64,000 nt of DNA from Acidimicrobiales bacterium (GCA_028285495.1 JANQPB010000014.1:186001-250000); one strand, 5' to 3'; counted from the stretch's first letter, positions 1 through 9,365 are shown. The notes: generated from the letters alone by a model not told the origin. A program made the numbers and translations.

Positions 1-3000
1 TCGACGACGTAGAGGTGGCGGCTGCCGGCCGGGCGGATGCTGACCTCGTCGATCGGGACCCCGTCGAGGGTGGCGGCTGGATCCGACCGGGTGGCGGCGT
101 CGCTCGACGGGGTCAGCTCGGCCGGCGGCGGGTCGGCGGGGGCGCCCGGCCTGGTTGGGGCCGGCGGCGGGGTCGGATGGTGCTCGGTCGAGTGCCGCAG
201 GTTCAGTCTCGGCAGGTCCGTCTCCGTCGATGGTCCGGCCGGCGCCCCCCGACGCCGGCCGGACTCGATCGCAACCGACGACGAGCGCCGGGCCTGGTCG
301 ACCGTCGACTCGGCCAGGGCGGGCTCGAGCGACGGGTCGGTGGTCTGGTTGAGCGGGGCCCAGAAGGCCTCGTCGAGATCGACCTCGTCCCAGCCCTCGT
401 CGAAGAGGTCGATGACGTCGTCGACGTCACCGGGGCGGGGGCGGTGGAACCGGTGGGAGGCGAGGCTACCGGGCAGCTCGGGGCAGTGGATCTGCTCGCC
501 GTCGACCAGGAACCGCCAGCCCCGATCGGTCGGGTAGCCGCACACGGCGGTGACGCCGCCCTCGGTGAGCTCGGCCATCTCGACCAGGCTCTGGGCCTCG
601 GGGTCGTCCGGGTCGGCGTGGAAGACGATGACCGGGTTCCAGGTGTCGGCGGCGCCGTCGCCGACCCGGGTGGCGAACGGGCTGGCCTCGGCCGACGCGT
701 AGATGGCCCGGCTGGTGATGTCCTCCAGGTCGGACATGATCTCGGTCAGGTCGTCGACCACCATGACCCGATCGAAGTTGGCCAGCCGGTGGCCGAAGCC
801 GACGCAGACGATCTCGGCCTGGTCGGCCGTCTCGCTGGTGGCCAACTCGATGGCCATCATCATCAGGGCCTCGATCACCTCGGAGCGGGATGGCCCGTCG
901 ACCGAGATGACCCGCCCGGCCTCGAGATCGACGGCGAACAGCAACGAGCTGGCCAGACCGTAGGCCTCGGCCGGGGCCCGGCTGTTGGTCGTGAGGGCGA
1001 GATCGAGGCTGGTGGTGGTGCCGACGGTGGTCAGCAGCGGGAGCGGACCGTTCGCGCCCCGGGCGATGGTCCGGATCTCCTCGAAGTGGGAGCGGAGCAG
1101 GCTCCAGCCCGAGCCGTCGGCGAACGGGGTGAACGGGGCCGGAGGAGCGAGTCGGGGCGAGTCGTCGTCGAGGGCCAGCACCAGGCGGTTCTGGCTGACC
1201 CAGATCCCGGAGACCTTCGGCAGCTCGTCCGGGGGCACGTCGCTGAGCAGCCGGCCCAGGGCCCGGAGACCGAGGTTGACGAAGTCGGGGTGCTCGACCT
1301 CGGCCGCCGATGCCAGCCTCCGGGTGAGGGGGCGCGAGCGACGCTTGGTCGGCGCCGGTCGACGCCCGGCGTGCCGGTGCTGGAGCACGGTCTTGCGCCG
1401 GCGGCCACGGGCCCGGAACAGGTAGCCGCCGATCAGGGTCAGCGCAGCCAGCCCGGCGAAGACCGGGGCCCGGGTCGTCGCGGTGTCGAGACCCTCCTCG
1501 TCGGCGCCAGGCGAGGCGTTGACGGCCACCTCGATGTTGTCGGCCCGGCCGGCGGTCGGCAGCTCGACGGCGTCGTGGGTCCGGGACCGAGCGGGGTCGA
1601 GCAGGGCCCGGCCGGAGCTGGTCGGCACCGTGGCGTCGGGGGCGGGGGCCGCCGGCAGGTCGTCGTCGGCGAAGGTGGCCTCGGGCGTGGTCGGCGGAAC
1701 CCAGTCCGGCGCCAGCGCCCTGGCGCCGGCAAGGGGCGCCCCGGAGGCGTCGGCCGACGGATCGGCCGGCGACAGGGGCGACAGCGGACCGCTCGTCTCG
1801 CCGACGTCGGCATCCGCATCTGCGTCGGTGCCGACGTCCTCGGCGGCGTCGCTCGTGTCGGGGTCGGACGGCTGGCGCTCGGCCCCGTCGTCGCTCGTTC
1901 CGTCGCCGTCGCCGTCGCCGGCTGACGTGGTGTCGAGGCTCCGCCCGGCGCTGGCCGGCTCGGCCGGAGCGTCGGCGGTCGTGTCGCCCGGCGTCGGGTC
2001 GGTGGCGTCGGCGGCGTCGGAGGCCGGCGGGCGCTGGTCGGGATCGGCGGCGGCCCCGGCCCCGTTGGTGATGATCGGCATCGCCGCCTCGGGGGCCGGT
2101 AGCTCCGGGGCCGGCCCGAGGGCGGCCCGGACCGACTCGACGCTCGGGGCGTCGCCGGTGCTCTGGTCGTCGGCCGGCCCACCGGCGGCATCGGCGGTGT
2201 CCGTGGCGTCCTCGGGGCCGGCGGCATCCTCGGGGTCGGCGGCGTCCCCGGGGCCGGCGGTGTCTGCGGCGTCTGCGGGGTCGGGGTCGGCGACGTCCCC
2301 GGGGCCGGCGGGGTCGGGGTCGGCGGTGGTGGCCGGCGCCCCCGTTTCCTCGCCGACGTCGGTCATGGGGCCCGGGCCGTCGTCACCGGCGTCGGCCGAG
2401 CCGTTGCCGTCGGCGTCGGCCGGGGCCTCGTCGCGACCGGTCTCGTCGCCGCTCGTCTCGCCGCCACCGATCTGGCCGCCGTCGGCTGCCGGAGCGTCGT
2501 CGGCCGGGGCCGAGCCCGAGCCGGGGCCGATGGCGTCCGGTGGGCCACTGGCGCCGGGCGAGCGCTCGGCGAGCGGCGGTCGCTCCGGCAGCGCCAAGCG
2601 CTGGCCCGGGTAGATCAGGTCGGGGTCGCCGTCGAGCCGGTCGCGATTGATCTCCGCGATCTCCTCGACCCGCTCGGCCACCGCCACCGTCGACGCCTCG
2701 CGACCCAGCTCCTGGAGGTCGTCCTCGGCCAGGTCCCAGATCGTGTCACCCCGCTCGACGACGACCTCGGGCCACCCTCCACCGACCGTCGACGGGCCGG
2801 CGTCCGCGACCGTCGCGCCGGAGGCGTCGGCGGTCGAGCCGGCCGGCGCCGCCGCGGCGTCGGCGGGCGCGCCATCGGCCGCGACCCCGCCGGCGGGCAG
2901 CAGCAGCCGCCAGTCTGGGCGGAGCAGATCGGTGGCCACCGAGATGACCGAGCCGTCGTCCATCGTGCGACCGAGGTTGAGGTTGCGGATCTCCTTCCAG

Positions 3001-3560
3001 CGGGTGCCGGAGCCGTAGGTGTCCTCGGCAATCCCCCACCACGTGTCGCCCGGTTCGGTCTGGTAGGCCCGCAGGGCCGGGCCGGACGACCGGGTCGAAC
3101 CGTCGGTCGCAGCCGCATCGGCAGGCCCGGCCGCGGCCGGGGCGTCGTCGACCTGGGTCACCGCAACCGGCGGCAGCGGCCCGGCGGCGACCGGTCGGGC
3201 CGACAGGCTGGTGGTCAGCAGGGTCGCGGTGGTGACGAGCTTGCCGACGGTGAGCTGGAGGCCGGGCAGGATCGGCGCTCGGCGAGCGAGCCGACCCCGG
3301 AACGCCGCCAGCACCTCGACCGCGACCGCCAACGCCACCTGCACCCAGAGGAGCCACATGATGACGGCCAGGACCGAGACCACCAGGTCGGTCGGGACCG
3401 GGGCGCGACCGGCGAGCATGTCACCGAACTCGGCCGAGGACGGCCACGGGTCGGGGATCGGCCAGCCGACGGCGAGCACGAGGACCAGCGGGAGGCCGAC
3501 CAGTATGGCGGCCAGTGCGGCCAGGGCGAGGATGGAGAGGACGAGTCGGGAGGTTCGCAT
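1..3560 (-). CDS. Giant LysM membrane protein of the Tad locus, C-terminus beyond window
   Basis: About 1186 residues are visible and the reading frame is still open at the left edge, so the gene is partial. Two hydrophobic segments lie at about residues 5-32 and 58-85. Two LysM modules follow (about 166-224, with GDTWWGIAEDTYG, and about 265-325, with GDTIWDLAED), then a long Asp/Ala/Pro/Gly-rich stretch (about 330-640), a third membrane segment near 695-712 followed by RARGRRRK, and a globular domain. Similar actinobacterial proteins beside Tad pilus genes often end in a BTAD regulatory domain; here that part would lie outside the window, so it is only an expectation. ATG start overlaps the stop of the preceding minor pilin gene (ATGA). 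Likely role: cell-wall-linked assembly or control of the pilus. Confidence 0.8.
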   Translation of the reverse strand, partial: MRTSRLVLSILALAALAAILVGLPLVLVLAVGWPIPDPWPSSAEFGDMLAGRAPVPTDLVVSVLAVIMWLLWVQVALAVAVEVLAAFRGRLARRAPILPGLQLTVGKLVTTATLLTTSLSARPVAAGPLPPVAVTQVDDAPAAAGPADAAATDGSTRSSGPALRAYQTEPGDTWWGIAEDTYGSGTRWKEIRNLNLGRTMDDGSVISVATDLLRPDWRLLLPAGGVAADGAPADAAAAPAGSTADASGATVADAGPSTVGGGWPEVVVERGDTIWDLAEDDLQELGREASTVAVAERVEEIAEINRDRLDGDPDLIYPGQRLALPERPPLAERSPGASGPPDAIGPGSGSAPADDAPAADGGQIGGGETSGDETGRDEAPADADGNGSADAGDDGPGPMTDVGEETGAPATTADPDPAGPGDVADPDPADAADTAGPGDAADPEDAAGPEDATDTADAAGGPADDQSTGDAPSVESVRAALGPAPELPAPEAAMPIITNGAGAAADPDQRPPASDAADATDPTPGDTTADAPAEPASAGRSLDTTSAGDGDGDGTSDDGAERQPSDPDTSDAAEDVGTDADADADVGETSGPLSPLSPADPSADASGAPLAGARALAPDWVPPTTPEATFADDDLPAAPAPDATVPTSSGRALLDPARSRTHDAVELPTAGRADNIEVAVNASPGADEEGLDTATTRAPVFAGLAALTLIGGYLFRARGRRRKTVLQHRHAGRRPAPTKRRSRPLTRRLASAAEVEHPDFVNLGLRALGRLLSDVPPDELPKVSGIWVSQNRLVLALDDDSPRLAPPAPFTPFADGSGWSLLRSHFEEIRTIARGANGPLPLLTTVGTTTSLDLALTTNSRAPAEAYGLASSLLFAVDLEAGRVISVDGPSRSEVIEALMMMAIELATSETADQAEIVCVGFGHRLANFDRVMVVDDLTEIMSDLEDITSRAIYASAEASPFATRVGDGAADTWNPVIVFHADPDDPEAQSLVEMAELTEGGVTAVCGYPTDRGWRFLVDGEQIHCPELPGSLASHRFHRPRPGDVDDVIDLFDEGWDEVDLDEAFWAPLNQTTDPSLEPALAESTVDQARRSSSVAIESGRRRGAPAGPSTETDLPRLNLRHSTEHHPTPPPAPTRPGAPADPPPAELTPSSDAATRSDPAATLDGVPIDEVSIRPAGSRHLYVV

Positions 3561-4018
3561 CAGTCGATGGCTCCGGTCACACCGCGCAGGGCGGTGGCTG
3601 ATTCGGTTGCGGTGAACGTCCGGGAGCCGCCGAGCCCGGTGATCGGGTCGACGGTCTCGGCCACGGTGACCGAGATGGTCGGACCTTCCACCCGGACCTC
3701 GGTGACGCTGAGGTCCGGCAGGTTGGCGGCGTAGGCGGCCACGGCGTCGGCGGCCAGGCCCGGATCGATCCGCACCTCGCCGGTGGCCAGCAGGTGATCG
3801 GTGTCGATCTGCTGGGCCCCGGCCCTGGCTGCGTTGTCGGCCGCCTCCCGGGTGCGGGACAGGGCGGCGAGGCTCTGACCGTGCAGGAGCACGAGCCCGA
3901 TGAGGGTGAAGATGCCGATGCCGAACAGCGCGCCGGCGATGCTGACCGAGCCCCGCTCGGCGGCGACGTCGTCCCCCCGGGGGGCCGGGGAGGCGGTCAC
4001 GGCGGCGACGGCGGTCAT
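3560..4018 (-). CDS. TadE/TadG-like minor pilin
   Basis: A 152-residue protein with a short basic/acidic leader ending in ERGSVSIAGALFGIG, followed by one hydrophobic helix (about 22-45) and a small extracytoplasmic domain. This is the layout of TadE-family pseudopilins of Tad (Flp) pilus systems, which are processed by a prepilin peptidase and help assemble the fibre. It is the last of three consecutive genes of this type. Both ends overlap the neighbours by four bases (ATGA), which indicates translational coupling and fixes the start. Assignment to TadE rather than TadG is not certain. Confidence 0.75.
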   Translation of the reverse strand: MTAVAAVTASPAPRGDDVAAERGSVSIAGALFGIGIFTLIGLVLLHGQSLAALSRTREAADNAARAGAQQIDTDHLLATGEVRIDPGLAADAVAAYAANLPDLSVTEVRVEGPTISVTVAETVDPITGLGGSRTFTATESATALRGVTGAID

Positions 4019-4419
4019 TCCGTCTCCCCCTGACGGAAGCGGTCGACGACCTCGATGGCCCTGGCCCGGAACGTGTGGCTTCGCCCGGCGACGAGGTCGG
4101 CGTCGCAGCTGACCTCGACCTCGACGACCGAGCCGGGGCTGAGGTCGCCGGCGTCGATCGCGGCCGTGCACGTCATGCCGACCGTGTCGCCGACGTTGGC
4201 CACCAGCGCCTCCTGGCCGGCGGCGACGGCGGCGCCAGGGGTCTGCTGCAGCGAGGCGGCCCTGGCGGCCTCCTGGGCCGCCGACTCGGCCTGGCTCCTG
4301 GCCTGGATCGACCGGCCGGCCACGAGCAGCCCGGCGAACATGAGGAACAGCAGGACCGGCGCCACGATGGCGGCCTCGACGGCGACGTCGCCCCGCTCGG
4401 AGCCGGGGTCGACGGTCAT
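4015..4419 (-). CDS. TadE-like minor pilin
   Basis: A 134-residue protein. The leader SERGDVAVEAAIVAPVLLFL is a typical TadE motif: glycine cleavage site, glutamate at the expected early position of the mature protein, then a membrane helix (about 14-36). The rest is a short exported domain with two cysteines (in MTCTAA and VSCDAD) that could form a disulphide. The start was chosen at the ATG overlapping the stop of the upstream gene (ATGA). The second of three tandem TadE-like genes in the operon. Confidence 0.8.
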   Translation of the reverse strand: MTVDPGSERGDVAVEAAIVAPVLLFLMFAGLLVAGRSIQARSQAESAAQEAARAASLQQTPGAAVAAGQEALVANVGDTVGMTCTAAIDAGDLSPGSVVEVEVSCDADLVAGRSHTFRARAIEVVDRFRQGETE

Positions 4420-4832
4420 CGTCGCTCCTCGCTCGAGCGGAAGTCCTCGACCGGGGCCTCGGCCACGCCGACGACCTCCCAGGCCACCGGCAGGAACTGG
4501 TAGGCCCTGGCCCGCAGCTCGACCCGCACCGACTCGGCTCCGATCGAGATGTCGGTACCGGTCACCGTGGCGTAGCCGGCGTTGTCGAGTACCCGGCTGG
4601 CCGCGGCCATGGCGTCGGCCTCGGTGGCATTGCGGGCCGAAGCGGCGTCGGCCGCGTTCTCGGCCGCCGTCTGCACCGCGGCCGAGGCCATCCAGGCGAA
4701 CGTGAACTGCAGCGCGAGGATGAGGACGGCGAACAGCGCCGGGACGACCACCAGCGCGACCTGGACCGAGGCCGCGCCGCGCTCGCCCGTCCGGCGGCCC
4801 GCTCCCCTGTCCTGGTCTGCTGTTGGTGTCAC
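4416..4832 (-). CDS. TadE-like minor pilin
   Basis: A 138-residue protein starting with GTG. A strong ribosome binding site (GGAGAGG) sits about 6 bases upstream, which supports this start. The N-terminal RRTGERGAASVQVALVVVPA is a pseudopilin-type leader (charged stretch, glycine, hydrophobic helix about 20-48), but the usual glutamate is replaced by glutamine. It is followed by an Ala-rich amphipathic helix and a small beta domain. It is the first of three coupled TadE-like genes downstream of the major pilin gene. Confidence 0.75.
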   Translation of the reverse strand: MTPTADQDRGAGRRTGERGAASVQVALVVVPALFAVLILALQFTFAWMASAAVQTAAENAADAASARNATEADAMAAASRVLDNAGYATVTGTDISIGAESVRVELRARAYQFLPVAWEVVGVAEAPVEDFRSSEERR

Positions 4833-4864
4833 CGGGTCCTCTCCTCCCCGAGCTCATCGATCGA

Positions 4865-5089
4865 TCAGCCGCCGGTGTTGCTGACCGAGTCGGGGATCTG
4901 CTCGACGGCGTCGTTGCCGAGCGTGGTCAGGGCGGCGGCGATGGCACCGGCGATGGCCAGCAGCGCGACGGCGACGATCACGTACTCGATGGCAACGGCG
5001 CCGCGCTCGTCGTCGAACCGGCGCCACAGCCTGGCCCTGGCGTCGAGGAGGCGGACGTTGGCGGCGATGGCTTGGTTGGTGAAGGGCAC
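4865..5089 (-). CDS. flp: Flp-type major pilin
   Basis: A 74-residue protein, the usual size of a Flp prepilin. Residues 26-36 (DERGAVAIEYV) carry the Flp signature: a glycine before the cleavage site and the Glu-Tyr pair at mature positions 5-6, followed by a hydrophobic helix rich in Ala/Ile/Leu. The mature subunit should polymerise into the Tad pilus fibre after prepilin peptidase cleavage; no peptidase gene is seen here. GTG start with ribosome binding site GAGAGGAG about 6 bases upstream. A 91-base gap separates it from tadC, so it may have its own leader or promoter. Confidence 0.88.
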   Translation of the reverse strand: MPFTNQAIAANVRLLDARARLWRRFDDERGAVAIEYVIVAVALLAIAGAIAAALTTLGNDAVEQIPDSVSNTGG

Positions 5090-5180
5090 GGCGTGCTCCT
5101 CTCGATGGCGGGTGTTCGTCTTCGGTCTGCTTGGTCGGTTGGCGGATCGGGTGGTCGGAGGTCGGGGTCGGGGTCGGGGG

Positions 5181-6095
5181 TCAGAAGCCCTGGGCGGCGC
5201 GGAGGATGGCGGTGACGGCGGCGATGCCGAAGAAGGTGAGGAGCGAGCAGAGGACGACCATGAGCGGAAAGGTCATCTTCTCGGTGACCTCGTCGTCGGC
5301 GATCTTGACCTGGCGGGCCTGGTCGCGGGTCAGGGAGTCGGCCAGCGAGCGCAGGGCCGGCCCGATCGCCGACCCGGTCGACTGGGTCTGCTCGAGCCGG
5401 CGGGCCAGGTTGGTCAGCTCGACGACCCCGAGCTCGTGGCCGAGGTCCTGGAGGGCCCGGTACGGGGCGAGCGTGGCGCTCGAGGCCGAGGCGATGGCGA
5501 AGCGGAGCTCGTCCCACACCCAGCCCTCGCCCAGCTCGGCTGCGAACTCGAAGGAGGCGTCGATCGAGTTGCCACCGGACACCATCACGTCGACGAACGA
5601 CAGGTACTGGGCCAGCCCGGCGCCGAACTCGCGGCGGCGAGCCTCGGCCTCGGTTCGCAGGGTGTGGATCGGCAGCCAGGCCCCGGCGAGGCCGCCGGCC
5701 ACCGCCAGCCCGACGGCGACCAGAGGCGGCACGGTCAACCCCCCGATCGGGAAGATGACCAGGAGCAGGACCAGCGGGAAGGTGAACCCGGTGAGCGCCA
5801 GCAAGAGCTGGTGGTAGAGGATGGTCTCGATGCCATCGTCGACCACCCGCAGGTCGCGGTCGAGGCTGCGGTAGAACGGCGAGTCGAGCACCTCGGAGGC
5901 GCCGAGGCCACGACCACGGCGGTCGAGGCGCTGCCCCACCTCCGGTGCGGCCTGGCGGCGGGCCGCCACCGACACGCCGACCCGGGGGCCGACCTCGGCC
6001 CCGGCCAGCCGCGGCGGCGCCGGCCGGAGCGCCCCGGCCAGGAGCCACACGCCGGCGGCGACGGCGGCCCCGCAGAGCACCACGGCCCAGATCAT
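5181..6095 (-). CDS. tadC: Tad pilus inner-membrane platform protein TadC
   Basis: 304 residues with a T2SF/GspF-type fold: an N-terminal membrane segment (about 2-22), two helices near 95-140, a cytoplasmic helical domain (about 145-265) with the family pattern LAQYLSFVDVMVSGGNS, and a C-terminal membrane helix (about 275-297). TadC pairs with TadB to form the membrane platform through which the TadA ATPase drives pilus assembly. ATG start overlaps the tadB stop (ATGA). Confidence 0.88.
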   Translation of the reverse strand: MIWAVVLCGAAVAAGVWLLAGALRPAPPRLAGAEVGPRVGVSVAARRQAAPEVGQRLDRRGRGLGASEVLDSPFYRSLDRDLRVVDDGIETILYHQLLLALTGFTFPLVLLLVIFPIGGLTVPPLVAVGLAVAGGLAGAWLPIHTLRTEAEARRREFGAGLAQYLSFVDVMVSGGNSIDASFEFAAELGEGWVWDELRFAIASASSATLAPYRALQDLGHELGVVELTNLARRLEQTQSTGSAIGPALRSLADSLTRDQARQVKIADDEVTEKMTFPLMVVLCSLLTFFGIAAVTAILRAAQGF

Positions 6096-7030
6096 CGGCG
6101 AGCCCCCAGCGCTCCGCCGATGCCGGTACCGGCCCCGGCATCGGGCGCCGCCCCGTCGTCGGCTACGGCCGCCCGGAGCCGGAACCGGTACTGGCCCTCG
6201 ACCCGGTTCATCGTGATCAGCCACCACCAGCCGAGGGCGAACACCGCCACCGGGACGGCGAGCAGGACCTGACCGGCGAACGACGGTCCGTAGACCGCCG
6301 TGAGATCGGGCGACACGACGACCGAGAGCAGGGCGACGCCGACGACCAGGAGCGACAGGACCTTGGTCTGGAACTCGACCCTGGCCCGCTCGGCCTGGGT
6401 CTGGGCCCTGGTGTCGGCGAACTCCCGGCCCTGGTCGGCGATCCGTTCGAACAGCTGACCCATGTCGCCGGCGGCCCCCCGCAGGGCGGCCAACAGCGAC
6501 CCGACCAGCAGGTCGATCGCCGGCTCGTCGGCCCGGGCGGCCAGTCGCCGCAGGGCCTCCTCGGTCGTGACCTCGGGCAGCCGGGTGTCGGCCACGAATC
6601 CCGCCAGCTCGACGGCCAGGCCGTCGGGCGGACGCTTGGCCGACTCGACGATCGCCGCCTCGAGTCCGCTGCCGGCTCCGAGGGCGCCCCGGATGGCCTC
6701 GACGAACTCGGCTGCGGCCCGCATGCGGACCACCGCCTGCTCGCGGGCCGCCCTGGCCCGCACGACCCGGGGGATCAGCAGCACGCCGACGGCGGCGGCC
6801 AGCGCGGCCACGACCAGCCGGGTCGAGGCCAGCACGGCGATCCCGAGGGCGACGGCGACGACGGCGAACGCGGCGTCGCGGGGGTCGAAGACCCGAGGCC
6901 CGACCGAGCGCCGGCTGGCCGAGGGCGTGCGGCGGCCGGTGACCACGATGCGGCCGGTGACGGCCAGTGCGGCGAGCCACAACCCGAGCCCGACGGCCAC
7001 CCCGGCCAGCATGGCCGACATCGCGGTCAT
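6092..7030 (-). CDS. tadB: Tad pilus inner-membrane platform protein TadB
   Basis: 312 residues. Membrane segments are predicted near 5-25, 50-85, 230-250 and 260-282, around a cytoplasmic T2SF domain (about 105-215) with the stretch GDMGQLFERIADQGREFADTR. TadB and TadC are the paired platform proteins of Tad secretion systems. Its start overlaps the tadA stop and its stop overlaps the tadC start (ATGA at both ends), so the three are translationally coupled. Confidence 0.88.
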   Translation of the reverse strand: MTAMSAMLAGVAVGLGLWLAALAVTGRIVVTGRRTPSASRRSVGPRVFDPRDAAFAVVAVALGIAVLASTRLVVAALAAAVGVLLIPRVVRARAAREQAVVRMRAAAEFVEAIRGALGAGSGLEAAIVESAKRPPDGLAVELAGFVADTRLPEVTTEEALRRLAARADEPAIDLLVGSLLAALRGAAGDMGQLFERIADQGREFADTRAQTQAERARVEFQTKVLSLLVVGVALLSVVVSPDLTAVYGPSFAGQVLLAVPVAVFALGWWWLITMNRVEGQYRFRLRAAVADDGAAPDAGAGTGIGGALGARR

Positions 7031-8289
7031 CACGACCACCAGCCGTGGTCGGCGAGCAGCGTGGCCCGATGGGCCGACAGCCGGCCGACCAGCCGGGGAT
7101 GGGCGAGGCCGTCGCCCTCCCACAGTCGGGTGGTGTGGACCACGCCCGAGGTCTCGGGCAGGTGGTCGTCGACCTCGAGGATCGAGGTGATCCTCGGCCC
7201 GTTGGCCGACCGGGTGAGGTGCACGAACAGGTCGACCGAGTTGGCGATCTCGATGCAGACCTGGTCGGGCTCGCGGTCGGGGACGCACTGGATCAGCCGG
7301 GGCACGATGTTGGCGGCCGAGCGGGCATGGACCGAGCACATCGAGCCTTCGTTGCCCGTGCTCATGGCCTTGAACATCTCGAGCGCCTCGCGGCCCCGGA
7401 CCTCGCCGACCACGATCCGGTCGGGGTCCTGGCGCAGCGCCTCCCGCAGGAGGTACTCGACGGTGACCTCACCCTGGCCGTCGACGTTGGCCTTGACCGA
7501 CTCGGCCGACCACACGTTGGGGTTGCGCTTCGGGAACCTCGAGAGGTGCAGCTCCCGCAGGTCTTCGATCGTGACGATCCGCTCGGTCGGGTCGACCTCG
7601 TTGAGCAGGACCCGCAGCAGGGTGGTCTTGCCGCTGCCGGTGCCGCCGGCGACGATCACGTTCAGCCTGGCCTCGACCACGGCGTGCAGGAACCGGGCCA
7701 TCTCCGGCTCGATCGTGTCGTTGTCGATCAGGTCGTCGAGGCTCTCCAGCGAGAAGTCGGGGATGCGGATGGCCAGCACCACCGGCGGGTCGACGACGTT
7801 GCGCATGGCGTGGACCCGCTCGCCGTCGGGGAGCTGGATGTCGACCGCCGGGCTGCCGGCATCGAATCGGGGCTCGCCCGGCGCGTAGGCCCGGATCAGC
7901 TTCTTGACCAGGTCGATCAGCTCGCCCTCGGAGCCGACGATCGGGTCGAGGGCCACCATCCGACCGCTCCCCCGCTCCTTGGCGAAGACCTTGTCGGCGC
8001 CGTTGATGTGGAAGTCGGAGTAGCGGTGGCCCTGGCGGAGCAGCGGCCCGAGCTGGGCCGTGCCGAGCACCGTGTCGCACAGGGCCGACGTCAGCTCGGC
8101 CATCTGGTCGTCGTCGAGGAGCAGGCCGGACGAGTTGAGGACCGACAGCTGGTACTCCTGCGCCACCTTGGTCGAGGTGGCGATGGCCAGCTGCTTGCGG
8201 TCGTCGGGGGCGAGGGCCTCGAACCCCGTGCGGGCGAGGGCCTCGCCGACGTCGGCGGCCAGGCGGGGGACGACGGCCGGATCGATCAT
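7030..8289 (-). CDS. tadA: Tad pilus assembly ATPase TadA (CpaF)
   Basis: 419 residues, a type II/IV secretion ATPase of the CpaF/TadA group. The Walker A motif GGTGSGKTT is at about 215-223, the Asp box near 240-245, the Walker B-like RIVVGEVRG at about 291-299, and a His-box region SVHARS at about 319-324. It is predicted to hydrolyse ATP as a hexamer on the cytoplasmic face and power extension of the Flp pilus through TadB/TadC. Start ATG overlaps the upstream cpaE-like stop. Full family length with no missing key motif. Confidence 0.93.
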   Translation of the reverse strand: MIDPAVVPRLAADVGEALARTGFEALAPDDRKQLAIATSTKVAQEYQLSVLNSSGLLLDDDQMAELTSALCDTVLGTAQLGPLLRQGHRYSDFHINGADKVFAKERGSGRMVALDPIVGSEGELIDLVKKLIRAYAPGEPRFDAGSPAVDIQLPDGERVHAMRNVVDPPVVLAIRIPDFSLESLDDLIDNDTIEPEMARFLHAVVEARLNVIVAGGTGSGKTTLLRVLLNEVDPTERIVTIEDLRELHLSRFPKRNPNVWSAESVKANVDGQGEVTVEYLLREALRQDPDRIVVGEVRGREALEMFKAMSTGNEGSMCSVHARSAANIVPRLIQCVPDREPDQVCIEIANSVDLFVHLTRSANGPRITSILEVDDHLPETSGVVHTTRLWEGDGLAHPRLVGRLSAHRATLLADHGWWS

Positions 8290-9365
8290 CGCCCCTCCTC
8301 GGCCGTCACCGGCTGGGGCTCGGGCTCGACCGGCGGGGCGGGCGCCGCCGGCTCGTCGTCGGACATCTGGCCGGTGCCGTTGTCGTCGGTGGGGTTGCCG
8401 TCGGCGGGGTTGCCGGCGGGCGCGTTGTCGTCGGCGGGGTTGCCGGCGGGCGCGTTGTCGTCGGCGGGCTCGTTGTCGTCGGTGGGGTTGCCGTCGGCGG
8501 GGTTGTTGTCGTCGGCGGGGTCGTCGATCGGGAGCTCGTCGCCGGCTCCGGTCGGCGGGGGTGGGGGCGGGGGCGGGGGCGGGGCGACGTCGGCCGGGTC
8601 GGCCGACTCGGCTGGATGAGAGCGCAGGTAGCCGAGCGGGTCGTCGACCGGGGCCACCCGGAGGTGCTTCGTCACGTCGTCGGCGAACGACTGCACGCTG
8701 CGGGACAGCGGCGAGTGCCGGCGGAGGCGACGACGACCGGCGACGGCCTCGGCCCCCGGGCGGTCGTCGGCCACCGTGGCCAGCACGGGGAGCCCGTACT
8801 GGGTGATGATCTCGTCGACCGACCACGGGCTCTCGCCGATCAGGACCCAACCGGCGGGCAGGGGACCGCTGGCCACCGTGTTGAGCTCGGCCAGGCCGGT
8901 GGCGGCGAGCCGGAAGTCTTCGCGGGTCGGTCGGACCACGACCCCGATCAGGCTCGACGCCTCCAGCACCGGCCGCAGGGGCGTGTCGACCGCCACCCGC
9001 CCGCAATCGGCCACGACGGTGGCGTCGAGCTGCTGCAGGTAGGAGGCCAGCGCCGCAGCTCGGGCGCCGAGCACCTTGAGCACCCGCGATCCGGACGGCG
9101 GGGCCACCACCGCCGGCAGCCCTCCGGGCAGCTCCTGGGCATGGGCCAGCACGTCGGGCCGGTCTGGCCCGATGGCCAGGGCCAACGAGCTGAGGCCGGG
9201 CTCGGCCGGCAGGTCGTACCAGCCGGCGACGACGCCACCGCTGGTGGCCAGCTCGACGAGGACCGGCTCGGGGACCCCGGTGGTGGTGAGCGCGGCCGCG
9301 GTGGCGAGGGCGACGGTGGTGGTGCCCGGCGCCCCCGAGAACGACACGAGCGAGACCGTCGTCAC
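8286..9365 (-). CDS. CpaE/TadZ-like pilus localisation protein with degenerate P-loop and proline-rich tail
   Basis: 359 residues. The first 240 resemble the MinD/ParA-like ATPase fold of CpaE/TadZ, which places Tad machinery at the cell pole. The P-loop reads SGAPGTTTVAL, with Thr where a MinD-type P-loop has the catalytic lysine, so ATP hydrolysis is doubtful. The tail is low complexity: a run of about ten prolines near residue 265, then Asp/Asn/Pro/Ala repeats (ADDNAPAGNP twice). GTG start overlapping the cpaB stop (GTGA). Family assignment rests partly on position between cpaB and tadA. Confidence 0.75.
   Translation of the reverse strand: MTTVSLVSFSGAPGTTTVALATAAALTTTGVPEPVLVELATSGGVVAGWYDLPAEPGLSSLALAIGPDRPDVLAHAQELPGGLPAVVAPPSGSRVLKVLGARAAALASYLQQLDATVVADCGRVAVDTPLRPVLEASSLIGVVVRPTREDFRLAATGLAELNTVASGPLPAGWVLIGESPWSVDEIITQYGLPVLATVADDRPGAEAVAGRRRLRRHSPLSRSVQSFADDVTKHLRVAPVDDPLGYLRSHPAESADPADVAPPPPPPPPPPTGAGDELPIDDPADDNNPADGNPTDDNEPADDNAPAGNPADDNAPAGNPADGNPTDDNGTGQMSDDEPAAPAPPVEPEPQPVTAEEGR

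Noticed and set aside
15..1925. Long plus-strand open frame of about 636 codons at the left edge
   Set aside because: Arg/Gly/Val-rich shadow of the minus-strand LysM gene; no start signal or motif.
8380..8600. CRISPR-like or minisatellite array in the cpaE-like gene
   Set aside because: Repeats are in frame and encode a low-complexity Asp/Asn/Pro/Ala tail; there are no regular spacers.
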